A DNA stretch of 64,000 nt from Dehalococcoidia bacterium (GTDB lineage Bacteria > Chloroflexota > Dehalococcoidia > DSTF01 > JACRBR01). A program made the position numbers and the translations under genes. The DNA lies in NCBI GenBank assembly GCA_021462855.1, contig JAJTXQ010000014.1, positions 230,042-294,041 on the forward strand, read 5' to 3'. Below the pieces are notes generated by a model, which saw nothing but the letters and a program-made list of their open reading frames with translations, had not been told where the DNA came from and ran no database searches. Shown piece after piece: positions 34,027 through 43,479 of the stretch; position 1 is the first letter of the stretch, and the number at the start of each line of letters is the position of its first letter.

Positions 34027-35087
34027 CGCAGCCCGTTCTCCGCCTCCCAGATCTCAATCGCCGGCGAGAAGTACACCGGCCGGACTTTCTTGTACTCAAC
34101 GGTGCTGTACAGCGTCACGTGGTCGGTGATGCCGCTCGTTGCCTCGAGTTCGGCGACGAACGCGTCGCACTCCTCGGACGTGCGCGCATGGATCATCGTG
34201 AACAGGCTGTACGGCCACTCGGGAAAGCGCGGGCGCTCGTAACAGTGGCTGATCGCCGAAAACGACGCCATCGCGCGGCCCACATCGGCGACGCGCTCCG
34301 GCGGCACGTCCCACACCACCATGCCGTTGGCGCCGAACCCCGCGTCGCGATGGCGAAGGATGCCGGCGACGCGTCGCAGCGCGCCACGTTCGCGCAGCCG
34401 CTCAAGGCCCGCAACGACGTCCGCATCGCTCACGCCGAGCGCGACGGCCGCGTCGTGGAACGGGTCGCGGCGCAATGGCAGGCTGCCCTGTACGGCGCGA
34501 ATGAGCGCGACCTCGGCATCGCCTGGCGGCTCGACGGGGCCAGTCCGCTTGTGATGGCGCGGCGCGGCTGGCTGCGCCGACTTGTGCGTCATGCTCCGGC
34601 TGCCGCTTATGTCGAGCGAGACGCCGATCTTGAACCGCCGCACCGTCGGCAGCGGCAGCGTAGCCTCCGACCCCGCGAGCTCGTGCAGCCGGTCGATGTG
34701 CGCGCGCAGGTCCGACCCGGGCGGCACGTTGATCGTGAACCACAGGTTGAACGCGTGCTCGCGCCTGTAGTTGTGCGTCACACCCGGGTGTCCGCTGATC
34801 ACCCCGGCGGCGGCGTCCAGGCGCTCCGGCGCAATGCGCATCGCCACGAGGCTGCTCGTGTAGCCGAGCGCAGCGGCCTCGAAGATCGGCGTGATCTGCC
34901 GCAGCACGCCCGCGTCCTGCAGCGCGATGACGCGCGCGAGCACGTCCGCCGCCGGCACGCCGAGCCGCTCGCCGAGCACATCGAACGGCCGGGCATCGAG
35001 CGGGAACCGCTCCTGCAGCTCGATGAGCAGAGGAGCGTCGATCGCGTCCCCGGCCGTCGCCGGCTCGTTCGGGCTTGAGTTCGTCAC
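34023..35087 (-). CDS. ahbAB: Fused siroheme decarboxylase AhbA-AhbB (Lrp/AsnC-like)
   Basis: A 354-residue fusion of two Lrp/AsnC-like halves. In most organisms AhbA and AhbB are separate proteins that form a heterodimer decarboxylating siroheme at C12 and C18, the entry to the alternative heme pathway. The N-half (about 20-170) has the AhbA-type segment THNYRREHAFNLWFT; the C-half (about 190-345) has the AhbB-type segment SHCYERPRFPEWPYSLFTM. Each half begins with a winged-helix region. A GTG at 35085-35087 is chosen because AAAGG lies 6-7 bases upstream. It is on the strand opposite ahbC and ahbD and ends on the same CTAG as ahbD. Fusion fixes the two halves at equal amounts. Confidence 0.87.
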   Translation of the reverse strand: MTNSSPNEPATAGDAIDAPLLIELQERFPLDARPFDVLGERLGVPAADVLARVIALQDAGVLRQITPIFEAAALGYTSSLVAMRIAPERLDAAAGVISGHPGVTHNYRREHAFNLWFTINVPPGSDLRAHIDRLHELAGSEATLPLPTVRRFKIGVSLDISGSRSMTHKSAQPAAPRHHKRTGPVEPPGDAEVALIRAVQGSLPLRRDPFHDAAVALGVSDADVVAGLERLRERGALRRVAGILRHRDAGFGANGMVVWDVPPERVADVGRAMASFSAISHCYERPRFPEWPYSLFTMIHARTSEECDAFVAELEATSGITDHVTLYSTVEYKKVRPVYFSPAIEIWEAENGLR

Positions 35088-35445
35088 AGGCACACCTTTC
35101 GGGTCATCGTAGGCGAACGGGCGGCGCGCCGTTATGCCGCTCCGGACGTTCCTCGGGGGCCATTTGGCCGCAATCCGGTCGCTGCCAGCAGCGCGGCAGG
35201 CGCGCACCCGCGCGCCTGCATGAGCACGACCCTGCCTACCGCACCAGCGCGTCGACGGATCACGCCGGAGAGCCGAGCGCGGTGTGGAGCGCGGATTCCG
35301 CCGCGAGCGCGCGGTCCCGTGCGCGATCGGCCGTCATGCCCGTGATTCTGATTGACCGGCGACCGCCGCGCCAACCGGCTACAATGCCTTCGGACGGGGC
35401 TGATCGGGCGATCAGCCCCCAGTCGCGTTGTCCACCGGAGTCCGC
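35088..35445 (+). promoter_or_regulatory. 358-base gap with possible mfd promoter and 5' leader hairpin
   Basis: No gene is seen here. On the plus strand TACAAT (35380-35385) is a good -10 element; TTGACC (35352-35357) lies upstream but with 22 bases between, too long for a standard promoter. Just after it is a perfect 10-base hairpin GGGGCTGATC-GGGC-GATCAGCCCC (35396-35419), 26 bases before the mfd ATG. It could be an operator or an mRNA leader structure. The left part serves as upstream region for the minus-strand ahbA-ahbB gene; no clear promoter was recognised for it. Confidence 0.45.
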
Positions 35446-38400
35446 ATGGACCTGTCCGCGCTGTTGCCCGTGATCGACGAGACGGTGGAGCTCGCGCGCC
35501 TCCGCGAACGCATCGGCGCGGGACAGCCGCTCGTGCTCGGCGTGAGCGACGGCGCGAAGGCCGCCGCGCTCGCGGCGTTGGCGCGCGACGCAACGCGCCC
35601 GATCGTCGTCGTCACGCCGCGGCCGCACCACGCCGACGCGCTCGCCGACGAACTCGCGGCATGGCTCGGCGGACACGCGTCACATCGCGTGCTCGTATTC
35701 CCCGAGCGAGACGCGCTGCCCTACGAACGGCTCGCGCCCGACGCGGACGACGTCCGCGGCCGGCTCGACGCACTCGACGCGCTCGCCGCGTCGCCGGTCA
35801 TCGCGCCGGTGATCGTGACCTGCGCCGCCGCGCTCGCCCAGCGCACAATCTCCCCGGACGAGCTCCGCCGGGCGACGGTCGCCGTCGTGCGCGGCGAACG
35901 CACGTCGCTCGATGCGCTGATACGCGCGCTCGACGCCGCCGGGTTCCGCATCGAGCCGCAGGTCACCGCGCCAGGCGAAGCGAGCCGCCGCGGCGGCATC
36001 GTCGACGTCTGGCCGCCGGCCGAAGAGCGCCCGCTGCGCATCGAGCTGTTCGGTGACGAGGTGGAGAGCATCCGCGACTTCGACCCCGCGACGCAGCGTT
36101 CTACCGCCCTGCGCGAAACGCTCCGCATTGGCCCGGCGCGCGAGTTCATGGCTGACCCGGCGCGCATGGCGGGCCTCGCAGCGCGCATGCAGCTCGCGCA
36201 CCTCCGCGGGGACGCGCGCGAGCGCATCGAGCACGACCGAAACGCGCTCGCGGCGGGCGAGGGGTTCGAGGACATCGATGCGTACACGCCGTTCCTCGCG
36301 ACGGGCACGCTGCTCGACCACCTGCCCGAGGGCGCGCTCCTCGTTGTCGATGAGCCGGCGGACGTGAACGCGGTCGAGCAGGAACGCGACGACCAGGCGC
36401 GGGACGCGCGCCGCGACCTCGAAGCGCGCGGCGAGCTGGCGCACGGCATGCCCGAGCCGCATGCGCCGTGGGAGGACGTGCGTGCGGCCATCGAGCGGTG
36501 GGATACCCGCATGAGCCTGTCGCGCTGGGCGACCGGCGAGGCGCTCACCGGCTCGCCGGAGGGCGCGGTGCGCTTGCCATTCGGCCCGGCGGCGGCGTAC
36601 GGCGGCCGCCTCCGTGTGCTCGCCGATGAGCTGACGTCGACGCTGCGGCGGGGCCAGCAGGTCGTCATCGTATCCACGCAAGCGAAGCGGCTCGTCGAAC
36701 TGCTCGAGGAGCACGATGTCTATGCGCGCTTCGCCGACGCGATGGCGGCGCCGCAGCTCGGGCGGGGCGCGCTCACGCTCATCAACGGCGCGCTGCCGCA
36801 CGGCTGGTCCGTCGGCGGCGACGGCGCCGGACTCACGTTGCTTACCGATGCGGAAGTCTTCGGGTTTACGAAGCAGCGGCGTGCGCCGCCGCGCCGCGGC
36901 GCCTCGCGCGAGGCGTTCGTCGCCGAGCTCACGCCGGGCGAGTACGTCGTCCACATCGAGCACGGCATCGCGAAGTTCGCCGGCCTCGTCCGGCGCGACG
37001 TCGACGGACGCGAGCGCGAGTACCTGGAGCTGCAGTACGCCGACGGCGATCGCCTCTTCGTGCCCACCGAGCAGGTCGCCCGCGTCAGCCGGTACATCGG
37101 GCCGGGTGAGCACCGGCCGTCGCTCACGCGGCTCGGCTCGCAGGAGTGGCCGCGCGCGAAGGCCCGCGTGCGCCGCGCCGTGCAGGAGCTCGCCAGCGAG
37201 TTGCTCAAGCTGTACGCGGCGCGCGAGGTGTCGGCCGGGCACGCGTTTCCGCCGGATACGGCGTGGCAGGCCGAGCTCGAAGCATCGTTCCCGTACGTCG
37301 AAACGCACGACCAGGTGGCGGTGATCCGCGACGTGAAGCAGGACATGGAGCGCGACCGACCGATGGACCGCCTCGTCTGCGGCGACGTCGGCTACGGCAA
37401 GACGGAGATCGCGATACGCGCGGCATTCAAAGCGGTGATGGACGGGACGCAGGTCGCCGTGCTCGTGCCAACGACGGTCCTCGCGCAGCAGCACTACAAC
37501 ACGTTCCGCCAGCGGCTCGCCGGCTTTCCCGTGCGTGTCGAGATGCTGTCGCGTTTCCGCAGCGACAAGGACCAGCGCCGCATCGTCGCCGATGCCGCCG
37601 CCGGCGGCGTCGACATCGTCATCGGCACGCACCGTTTGCTGCAGCGCGACGTGACGTTCAAGGATCTCGGGCTCGTGGTGATCGACGAGGAGCAGCGCTT
37701 CGGCGTAGCGCACAAGGAACGGCTGAAGCAGATGCGCGCCGAAGTCGACGTGCTCACGCTCACGGCGACACCGATCCCGCGCACCCTCAATATGGCGCTG
37801 AGCGGCATCCGCGACATGTCGACGATCGAGACGCCGCCCGAGGAGCGCCTGCCGATCAAGACCTACGTCACGGAGTTCGATGACCACCTCGTGCGCGAAG
37901 CGATCGTGCGCGAGATGGAGCGCGGCGGGCAGGTGTACCTCGTCCACAACCGCGTGCACAACATCGAGCTCGTCGCGCGCAAGATCCGCGACCTCGTGCC
38001 GGAGGCCGAGGTGCTGATCGGCCACGGGCAGATGCACGAGGACATGCTCGAGAAGGTGATGCTCGACTTCACCGACGGCAAGGCCGACGTGCTCGTCTGC
38101 ACGACGATCATCGAGTCGGGGCTCGACATCCCGAACGTGAACACGATCATCATCAACAACGCCGACAAGTTCGGGCTGGCGCAGCTCTACCAGCTGCGCG
38201 GGCGCGTCGGGCGCGGCGCCGCGCGCGCGTACGCCTACCTGCTCTACGAGAAGCACGTCGCGCTGAGCGAGGTTGCGCAGAAGCGGCTCCAGACGATCTT
38301 CGAGGCGACAGAGCTCGGCGCCGGGTTCCAGATCGCGCTGCGCGACCTGGAGATCCGCGGCGCGGGCAACCTGCTGGGTGCGGAGCAGAGCGGGCAGATC

Positions 38401-38985
38401 GGCGCCGTCGGCTTCGACCTGTACGTGCGGCTGCTCGCCGACGCCGTCGAGGGGCTGAAGGCGCTCGCCCGCGGCGAGCCGCCGCCGCCCTCGAAGATCG
38501 AGGCGCCGATCACGATCGACGTGCCCCTGGCGGCATACATCCCCGAGAGTTACGTCGGCGACCTCAATCTCCGGCTCTCGCTGTACCAGCGCATGGCCGC
38601 CGCCGGGTCCCCCGGCGCCTCAGCGGACCTCGACCGCGAGCTCCACGACCGGTTCGGCGCGCCGCCGGCATCGGTCCGCAACCTGCTGTTCATCGTCGAC
38701 GTTCGCGTGCGGGCGAAGCGCGCGGGCGTCATCTCCGTCGCTCGCGAGGAGACGGGAGGCCGCCCGATCCTGGCCCTTCGCACGGCTGACCACGACGACA
38801 TCCGCGGGCGCATCGGCATGCGCGAGCGGCGGGCGCTCGAGCAGACGGGCGCCGTGAGCGTCGGGCGCACGCAAGTCCGTCTCGACCTCGAGGCGCTCGG
38901 CAACGATTGGCGCGACACGCTGATCGCCGCGCTCGAAGCGCTCACGCGCGCCGGGGAGCCCGCAGCCGCCGCCGCGGCGCCATAG
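35446..38985 (+). CDS. mfd: Transcription-repair coupling factor Mfd
   Basis: A 1179-residue ATP-dependent DNA translocase that removes RNA polymerase stalled at lesions and recruits UvrA. Length is normal. The order is as in E. coli Mfd: UvrB-like N-terminal domains; a CarD-like RNAP-interacting domain (EYVVHIEHGIAKFAG, LELQYADGDRLFVPTEQ); helicase motifs with Walker A GDVGYGKTE, DEEQ box (VVIDEEQRFGV) and TATPIPRTL; motif VI (QLRGRVGRG); and the C-terminal TRCF domain. ATG 35446 has GGAG 5 bases upstream; TTG 35428 would add six residues. It appears monocistronic or leads the next two membrane genes. Confidence 0.98.
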   Translation: MDLSALLPVIDETVELARLRERIGAGQPLVLGVSDGAKAAALAALARDATRPIVVVTPRPHHADALADELAAWLGGHASHRVLVFPERDALPYERLAPDADDVRGRLDALDALAASPVIAPVIVTCAAALAQRTISPDELRRATVAVVRGERTSLDALIRALDAAGFRIEPQVTAPGEASRRGGIVDVWPPAEERPLRIELFGDEVESIRDFDPATQRSTALRETLRIGPAREFMADPARMAGLAARMQLAHLRGDARERIEHDRNALAAGEGFEDIDAYTPFLATGTLLDHLPEGALLVVDEPADVNAVEQERDDQARDARRDLEARGELAHGMPEPHAPWEDVRAAIERWDTRMSLSRWATGEALTGSPEGAVRLPFGPAAAYGGRLRVLADELTSTLRRGQQVVIVSTQAKRLVELLEEHDVYARFADAMAAPQLGRGALTLINGALPHGWSVGGDGAGLTLLTDAEVFGFTKQRRAPPRRGASREAFVAELTPGEYVVHIEHGIAKFAGLVRRDVDGREREYLELQYADGDRLFVPTEQVARVSRYIGPGEHRPSLTRLGSQEWPRAKARVRRAVQELASELLKLYAAREVSAGHAFPPDTAWQAELEASFPYVETHDQVAVIRDVKQDMERDRPMDRLVCGDVGYGKTEIAIRAAFKAVMDGTQVAVLVPTTVLAQQHYNTFRQRLAGFPVRVEMLSRFRSDKDQRRIVADAAAGGVDIVIGTHRLLQRDVTFKDLGLVVIDEEQRFGVAHKERLKQMRAEVDVLTLTATPIPRTLNMALSGIRDMSTIETPPEERLPIKTYVTEFDDHLVREAIVREMERGGQVYLVHNRVHNIELVARKIRDLVPEAEVLIGHGQMHEDMLEKVMLDFTDGKADVLVCTTIIESGLDIPNVNTIIINNADKFGLAQLYQLRGRVGRGAARAYAYLLYEKHVALSEVAQKRLQTIFEATELGAGFQIALRDLEIRGAGNLLGAEQSGQIGAVGFDLYVRLLADAVEGLKALARGEPPPPSKIEAPITIDVPLAAYIPESYVGDLNLRLSLYQRMAAAGSPGASADLDRELHDRFGAPPASVRNLLFIVDVRVRAKRAGVISVAREETGGRPILALRTADHDDIRGRIGMRERRALEQTGAVSVGRTQVRLDLEALGNDWRDTLIAALEALTRAGEPAAAAAAP

Positions 38986-39056
38986 TCCATACGGACTACC
39001 GTCAACGGTGCATCGCGCCCTCGTGCGCGGGCAACGGCATGCCCGATACTGCACGC

Positions 39057-40283
39057 ATGGATGAGGGTGAGTACCGGGAACGGATGGCGCGCGACCTCGC
39101 GCGTTGGCGCAGCGAGCGCCTGATCACCGTGCAGCAGGAGCATGCGATCCTCGCGCGCGAGGGCGCGGGCGCCGGACGCGCGGTCAACGCGCTCCGCCTC
39201 GGCTGGCTCGTCACGGCCGTGTCGATCATCGGCGCGCTGGTGCTCGGCGGCGGTATCGTGCTGCTGTTCGCCGCCAACTGGGAAGAGATGGCCGACTGGT
39301 TCCGCACGGCGGTCGTGTTCGCCGGCGTCGCCGCGGCGTACGCGATCGGGTACGCGCTGATCTACCGGTACGACCAGCAGCGCATCGGCAGCGCGTTCTT
39401 CCTCCTCGGCTACGTGCTCTACGTCGCGGGGATCTTCCTGTTGGCTCAGATCTACAACATGCCGAACCTGCCGGAGTTGTGGCTGCTCGCGGCGGCCGGC
39501 GGGTTCGCGCTCGCATACGCGTTCGAATCGCGGATCGTGCTGCTGATCAGCATCGGGTTCTCGCTGGCGTTCGTGTTCAGCTCGATCTTCGAGCGCTACC
39601 CCGACCCGCCGGAGTCCGCCGCCACGCTGATCGTCATCGGCGCGTTCGGCGTGGCCGTGTATGCCATCGGGCGGCTGCACGCGCTGCGCGGCGAACTCGA
39701 CCGCTACGGCGACGTGTACATCTTCGCCGGCCTGCTGATGCTCGTCGGGCTCATCTACGCGTTCACCTTCGACGAGATCTGGGACGAGATCATCGATGCG
39801 GATGTGGAGTCGTACGCGGCGCCAACGGTCGTGTACGTCTCCCTCGCGATCGCGGCCGCGTTTACCGCAGCGCAATGGTGGCTCCGCGCGCGACGCATCG
39901 AGGAGCACATCGAGGGCGCGCTGTTGATCGCGATACTGGCGGTGGCGGCCGTCGTTGCGACGTGGCCCGCATGGGCGGGCTACGCGATCCTCTTCAACGC
40001 GCTGTTCTTCGCGGTCGCGCTCGGCCTGGTCGCGCGCGGGTACGTGCACGGCGACGAGCGGTACGTGAACCTCGGGCTGGCGCTGGTGGCCGCGGGCCTC
40101 GTGACGCGTTACATCGACGTCTTCTGGAGCCTGCTGGCCGGTTCCGCGTTCTTCATCATCGGCGGCGTGCTGCTGATCGGCGCCGCGTTCCTGCTGGAGC
40201 GCATCCGGCGAAACGTCCTCGCGGCGATGGAGCCGGGCGATGACGCGCGCGGAAGCGCGCGTGGCGGGGAGGCGCCGGCATGA
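39057..40283 (+). CDS. DUF2157 family polytopic membrane protein
   Basis: A 408-residue integral membrane protein with about eleven predicted helices after a short cytoplasmic N-terminus. The first part (ARWRSERLITVQQEHAILA, then LGWLVTAVSIIGALVLGGG and LLFAANWEEM) is characteristic of DUF2157. Function is unknown. It pairs with the following GDYXXLXY-domain gene, whose ATG overlaps its stop by four bases; this pairing recurs in many bacteria. The start is uncertain: ATG 39057 is used, and ATG 39039 (six residues longer) is equally placed. No good ribosome site precedes either. Confidence 0.85.
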   Translation: MDEGEYRERMARDLARWRSERLITVQQEHAILAREGAGAGRAVNALRLGWLVTAVSIIGALVLGGGIVLLFAANWEEMADWFRTAVVFAGVAAAYAIGYALIYRYDQQRIGSAFFLLGYVLYVAGIFLLAQIYNMPNLPELWLLAAAGGFALAYAFESRIVLLISIGFSLAFVFSSIFERYPDPPESAATLIVIGAFGVAVYAIGRLHALRGELDRYGDVYIFAGLLMLVGLIYAFTFDEIWDEIIDADVESYAAPTVVYVSLAIAAAFTAAQWWLRARRIEEHIEGALLIAILAVAAVVATWPAWAGYAILFNALFFAVALGLVARGYVHGDERYVNLGLALVAAGLVTRYIDVFWSLLAGSAFFIIGGVLLIGAAFLLERIRRNVLAAMEPGDDARGSARGGEAPA

Positions 40284-40840
40284 GCACCCCCCTGCGCAGG
40301 CTCATGCTCGTCGTCGCGCTGCAGTTCCTGGTGCTGCTCGGGCTCCTCGGGTTCAAGCAGTACACCGTCTGGACCGGCGAGACGGTGCTCCTGGCGGTGC
40401 AGCCGGTCGACCCGCGCGACCTGATCCGCGGCGACTTCGTCGAGCTCGAGTACGAGATCTCGACGATCGACACGCGCGAACTCGAAGGCGACGACGAACT
40501 GGAAGATCCGACGATTTACGTCGAACTGCGCGAGGGCGAAGACGGGATCTGGCGCGCCGTCGCCGTGCACAACCGCCGCGAGTCGTCGTTCGGCGACACG
40601 GCGTTGATCAGGGGCACGTACAGCTTCGACTCCAGCCACGCATTCGACTCGCCACAGCCGGATGTCTTCCGCGTGCGTTACGGCATCGAGAGCGTGTTCA
40701 TCCCGGAGGGCAGCGGCGGCGACCTCCCGTTCGGCGGCGACCACACCGTCGCGGTCGAAGTGAAAGTCGACCGGTTCGGCAACTCCGTACCGCGCCGCTT
40801 CTTCGTCGACGGCGAGCCGTTCGAGCTCAAGCGGCGCTAA
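40280..40840 (+). CDS. GDYXXLXY domain membrane-anchored protein
   Basis: A 186-residue protein with one N-terminal transmembrane helix and an outside-facing beta-rich domain. The name-giving motif is GDFVELEYEIS, preceded by PVDPRDLIRG, the same context as in the Pfam family GDYXXLXY. It is translated from an ATGA overlap with the DUF2157 gene and probably forms a membrane complex with that protein. No biochemical role is known for the family. Confidence 0.87.
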   Translation: MSTPLRRLMLVVALQFLVLLGLLGFKQYTVWTGETVLLAVQPVDPRDLIRGDFVELEYEISTIDTRELEGDDELEDPTIYVELREGEDGIWRAVAVHNRRESSFGDTALIRGTYSFDSSHAFDSPQPDVFRVRYGIESVFIPEGSGGDLPFGGDHTVAVEVKVDRFGNSVPRRFFVDGEPFELKRR

Positions 40841-41007
40841 CGCCAGCGGTCGCAGTGGCGGCGGCCGCGCGGCGGCTGGCTGGCTTCGCCCCCGTCACGC
40901 ATCCGCAGTTCACGCGCGGGGAAGCACCCTCGCGCACGGGTGGCCCTTGGCCGAGAGTTACACTGGATGAAAACTCCTGCTTCCCGCAGACCAGGAGGTG
41001 CCCCGCG

Positions 41008-42489
41008 ATGACGCTGGAATACCGCAACTACATCGGCGGCAAGTGGCTGGACGCCCGCTCCGGCCGCCGGTTCGAGCGAGAGAACCCCGCCACCCGCGAG
41101 ATCACCGGCTCGTACCCCCTCTCCGGACCCGAGGATGTGCAGGACGCCGCGTGCGCCGCCGCCGAGGCGCAGCGCGCATGGCGCCGCATACCCGCGCCGC
41201 GCCGCGGCGAGATCCTCTTCCGCGCCGGCGAGATCCTCGTGCGCGAGAAGGAGCGGTTCGCCCGCGATCTCACGTCCGAGATGGGCAAGGTGCTCAAGGA
41301 GGCGCGCGGCGACGTCCAGGAAGCCATCGATATGACGTACTACATGGCGGGCGAGGGCCGGCGCATGTTCGGCCAGACCACGCCATCGGAGCTGCCCGAC
41401 AAGTTCGCGATGTCCGTGCGCGCGCCCGTCGGCGTCGTCGGCTTGATCACGCCGTGGAACTTCCCGATGGCGATCCCGTCGTGGAAGATCATGCCCGCGC
41501 TCGTCACGGGCAACACCGTCGTCTTCAAGCCGTCGCAGTTCGCGCCGAAGAGCTCGCACAACCTCATCGCCGCGCTCGAGGAGGCGGGCCTGCCGCCAGG
41601 CGTCATCAATCTCGTCCACGGCGAGGGATCGAGCGTCGGCCAGGCGATCATCGAGCATCCGTCCGTCGCGCTTGTTTCGTTCACGGGGTCGAACGCCGTC
41701 GGCAAGCAGATCGCGGTCCGCTGCGCCGAGCTCGGCAAGCCCGTGTCGCTCGAGATGGGCGGCAAGAACGCCATCACCATCCTCGACGACGCGGACATCC
41801 CGCTGGCGATCGATGGCGTGGTGTGGAGCGCGTTCGGCACGACGGGCCAGCGCTGCACCGCCGCCAGCCGCGTGCTCGTGCAGTCCGGCGTGTACGACGA
41901 CGTGGCGACGCGCCTCGTCGACCGCGCGCTCAAGCTGCGCCTCGGCGACGGACTCGAGGAGGCGACGGATGTCGGTCCGGTCGTGAACCCGCCGGCGCTC
42001 GAGAAGATCGCGTCGTACATCCCCGTCGGGCACAGCGAGGGGGCGAAGCTCGCGTGCGGCGGCGAGCGCGCCCATCCGACGGGCCTCGAACGCGGCTACT
42101 TCTTCCAACCGACGGTCTTCACCGGCGTCATGCCTTCGATGCGCATCGCTCAGGAGGAGATCTTTGGCCCGGTCACCGCGCTGATTCGGGTCGAGAGCCT
42201 GGACGAGGCGATCGAGGTGAATAACGGGGTGATGTACGGGCTCAGTTCGTCGATATATACGCGGGACGTGAACCGGGCGTTCCGGGCCGTCGAGGGGCTC
42301 GATACCGGGCTGGTGTATGTGAACGCGGGCACGATCGGCGCCGAGGTGCACCTGCCGTTCGGCGGGACGCGCGGCACCGGCAACGGCCACCGCGAGGCGG
42401 GCATCGCCGCGCTGGAGACGTTCACGGAGTGGAAGTCGGTGTATGTCGACTACAGCGGCAAACTGCAGAAGGCGCAGATCGACGTCTAG
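41008..42489 (+). CDS. NAD(P)-dependent aldehyde dehydrogenase
   Basis: A 493-residue aldehyde dehydrogenase that oxidises an aldehyde to its acid. The oxyanion Asn151 (TPWNFPMA), general base Glu249 (LEMGGKNA) and nucleophile Cys283 (GTTGQRCTAAS) are all present. The C-terminal block (HLPFGGTRGTGNGHREAG) resembles ALDH7-like and gamma-aminobutyraldehyde-type enzymes, but the exact subfamily is open. AGGAGGTG lies 7 bases before the ATG. The agmatinase-family gene follows after 18 bases on the same strand. Together they could convert 4-guanidinobutyraldehyde to 4-guanidinobutyrate and then to 4-aminobutyrate, which is inferred. Confidence 0.93.
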   Translation: MTLEYRNYIGGKWLDARSGRRFERENPATREITGSYPLSGPEDVQDAACAAAEAQRAWRRIPAPRRGEILFRAGEILVREKERFARDLTSEMGKVLKEARGDVQEAIDMTYYMAGEGRRMFGQTTPSELPDKFAMSVRAPVGVVGLITPWNFPMAIPSWKIMPALVTGNTVVFKPSQFAPKSSHNLIAALEEAGLPPGVINLVHGEGSSVGQAIIEHPSVALVSFTGSNAVGKQIAVRCAELGKPVSLEMGGKNAITILDDADIPLAIDGVVWSAFGTTGQRCTAASRVLVQSGVYDDVATRLVDRALKLRLGDGLEEATDVGPVVNPPALEKIASYIPVGHSEGAKLACGGERAHPTGLERGYFFQPTVFTGVMPSMRIAQEEIFGPVTALIRVESLDEAIEVNNGVMYGLSSSIYTRDVNRAFRAVEGLDTGLVYVNAGTIGAEVHLPFGGTRGTGNGHREAGIAALETFTEWKSVYVDYSGKLQKAQIDV

Positions 42490-42507
42490 CGCCACCGGGG
42501 CGGCGCG

Positions 42508-43476
42508 ATGACCGCGCCCGTCTTCCGCGCGCCGTCGACCGCGGCGGCGCCGAGCAACGCGCACGGCGTGCTGCGCCACGGCTTCGCATCGTTCTTCCGC
42601 GCGCCGGTCGTCGAGGACGCGGCGACGTGGCACGCCGACATCGGCTTCGTCGGCGTGCCATTCGACGGCGCGACGAATGACCGGCCGGGCGCGCGCTTCG
42701 GCCCCGCGGCGATCCGCGACGCGTCCACGCGCTACGAACCGCAGCGCGAGTGGACGGGCTGGATCGACGCCGAGCGCGGCTCGCGCATCCTCGAAGGCGT
42801 ATCGATGGCCGACGTCGGCGACGTGGACATCCGCACGGTCGACCTGCTCGAGAACTTCGCGATCATCACCGATGCCGCGCGGATCGCCCGCCGAAACTGC
42901 CGTGTGCCGGTGTTCGTAGGCGGCGACCACGCGATCACGTTCCCCATCGTCCGCGCGTTCGACGGCGCGCCGATCACCGTCGTCCAGTTCGACGCGCACC
43001 AGGACTACACCGACGAGAAGCACGGCGTGCGATACTCGCACGACAACCACATGCGGCGGGTGAGCGAGTTATCGCACGTCCGGCAGATCGTGCAGGTCGG
43101 CCTGCGCGGCGTGCTCGAGCGCTTCGAGCCGTGGGAAGCGGCGCAACGCGACGGCGTCGTCATCGTGCCGTCGGAGCGGATCGTGCGCGAGGGCGTGCCC
43201 GCCGCGCTGGCGGCGCTGCCCGCCGGCGGCCCGGCGTACGTGACGATCGACATCGACGTGCTTGACCCGGGCGGCGCACCCGGCACGGGTTACCCGGAGC
43301 CGGGCGGGCTCACCTACTACCAGTTGAAGGATGCGCTGCTCGCCGTCGCCGCGCGGTACGAGGTGGCGGGGTTCGACATCGCCGAGGTCGACCCGATCTA
43401 CGACGCGGCGGGCGTCACCGCGCGTATCGCGGCGAAGCTGATCCTCGACTTCCTCGGCGGGATCTTCGCGAAGTAG
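42508..43476 (+). CDS. Agmatinase/guanidinobutyrase family ureohydrolase
   Basis: A 322-residue binuclear-manganese ureohydrolase that cleaves a guanidino group to urea and an amine. Metal ligands are visible: His141 in VGGDHAIT, Asp162, His164 and Asp166 in FDAHQDY, and the two Asp of TIDIDVLDPGGAPGT. Length and order match SpeB-like agmatinases. The family also holds guanidinobutyrase, guanidinopropionase and proclavaminate hydrolase, so the substrate is not fixed. It is 18 bases after the aldehyde dehydrogenase gene and ends 3 bases from the convergent DUF6285 gene. Confidence 0.92.
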   Translation: MTAPVFRAPSTAAAPSNAHGVLRHGFASFFRAPVVEDAATWHADIGFVGVPFDGATNDRPGARFGPAAIRDASTRYEPQREWTGWIDAERGSRILEGVSMADVGDVDIRTVDLLENFAIITDAARIARRNCRVPVFVGGDHAITFPIVRAFDGAPITVVQFDAHQDYTDEKHGVRYSHDNHMRRVSELSHVRQIVQVGLRGVLERFEPWEAAQRDGVVIVPSERIVREGVPAALAALPAGGPAYVTIDIDVLDPGGAPGTGYPEPGGLTYYQLKDALLAVAARYEVAGFDIAEVDPIYDAAGVTARIAAKLILDFLGGIFAK

Positions 43477-43479
43477 GCT

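Noticed and set aside
35680-38256. 858-codon minus-strand frame opposite mfd
   Set aside because: Antisense shadow of Mfd; composition and lack of domains argue against a gene.
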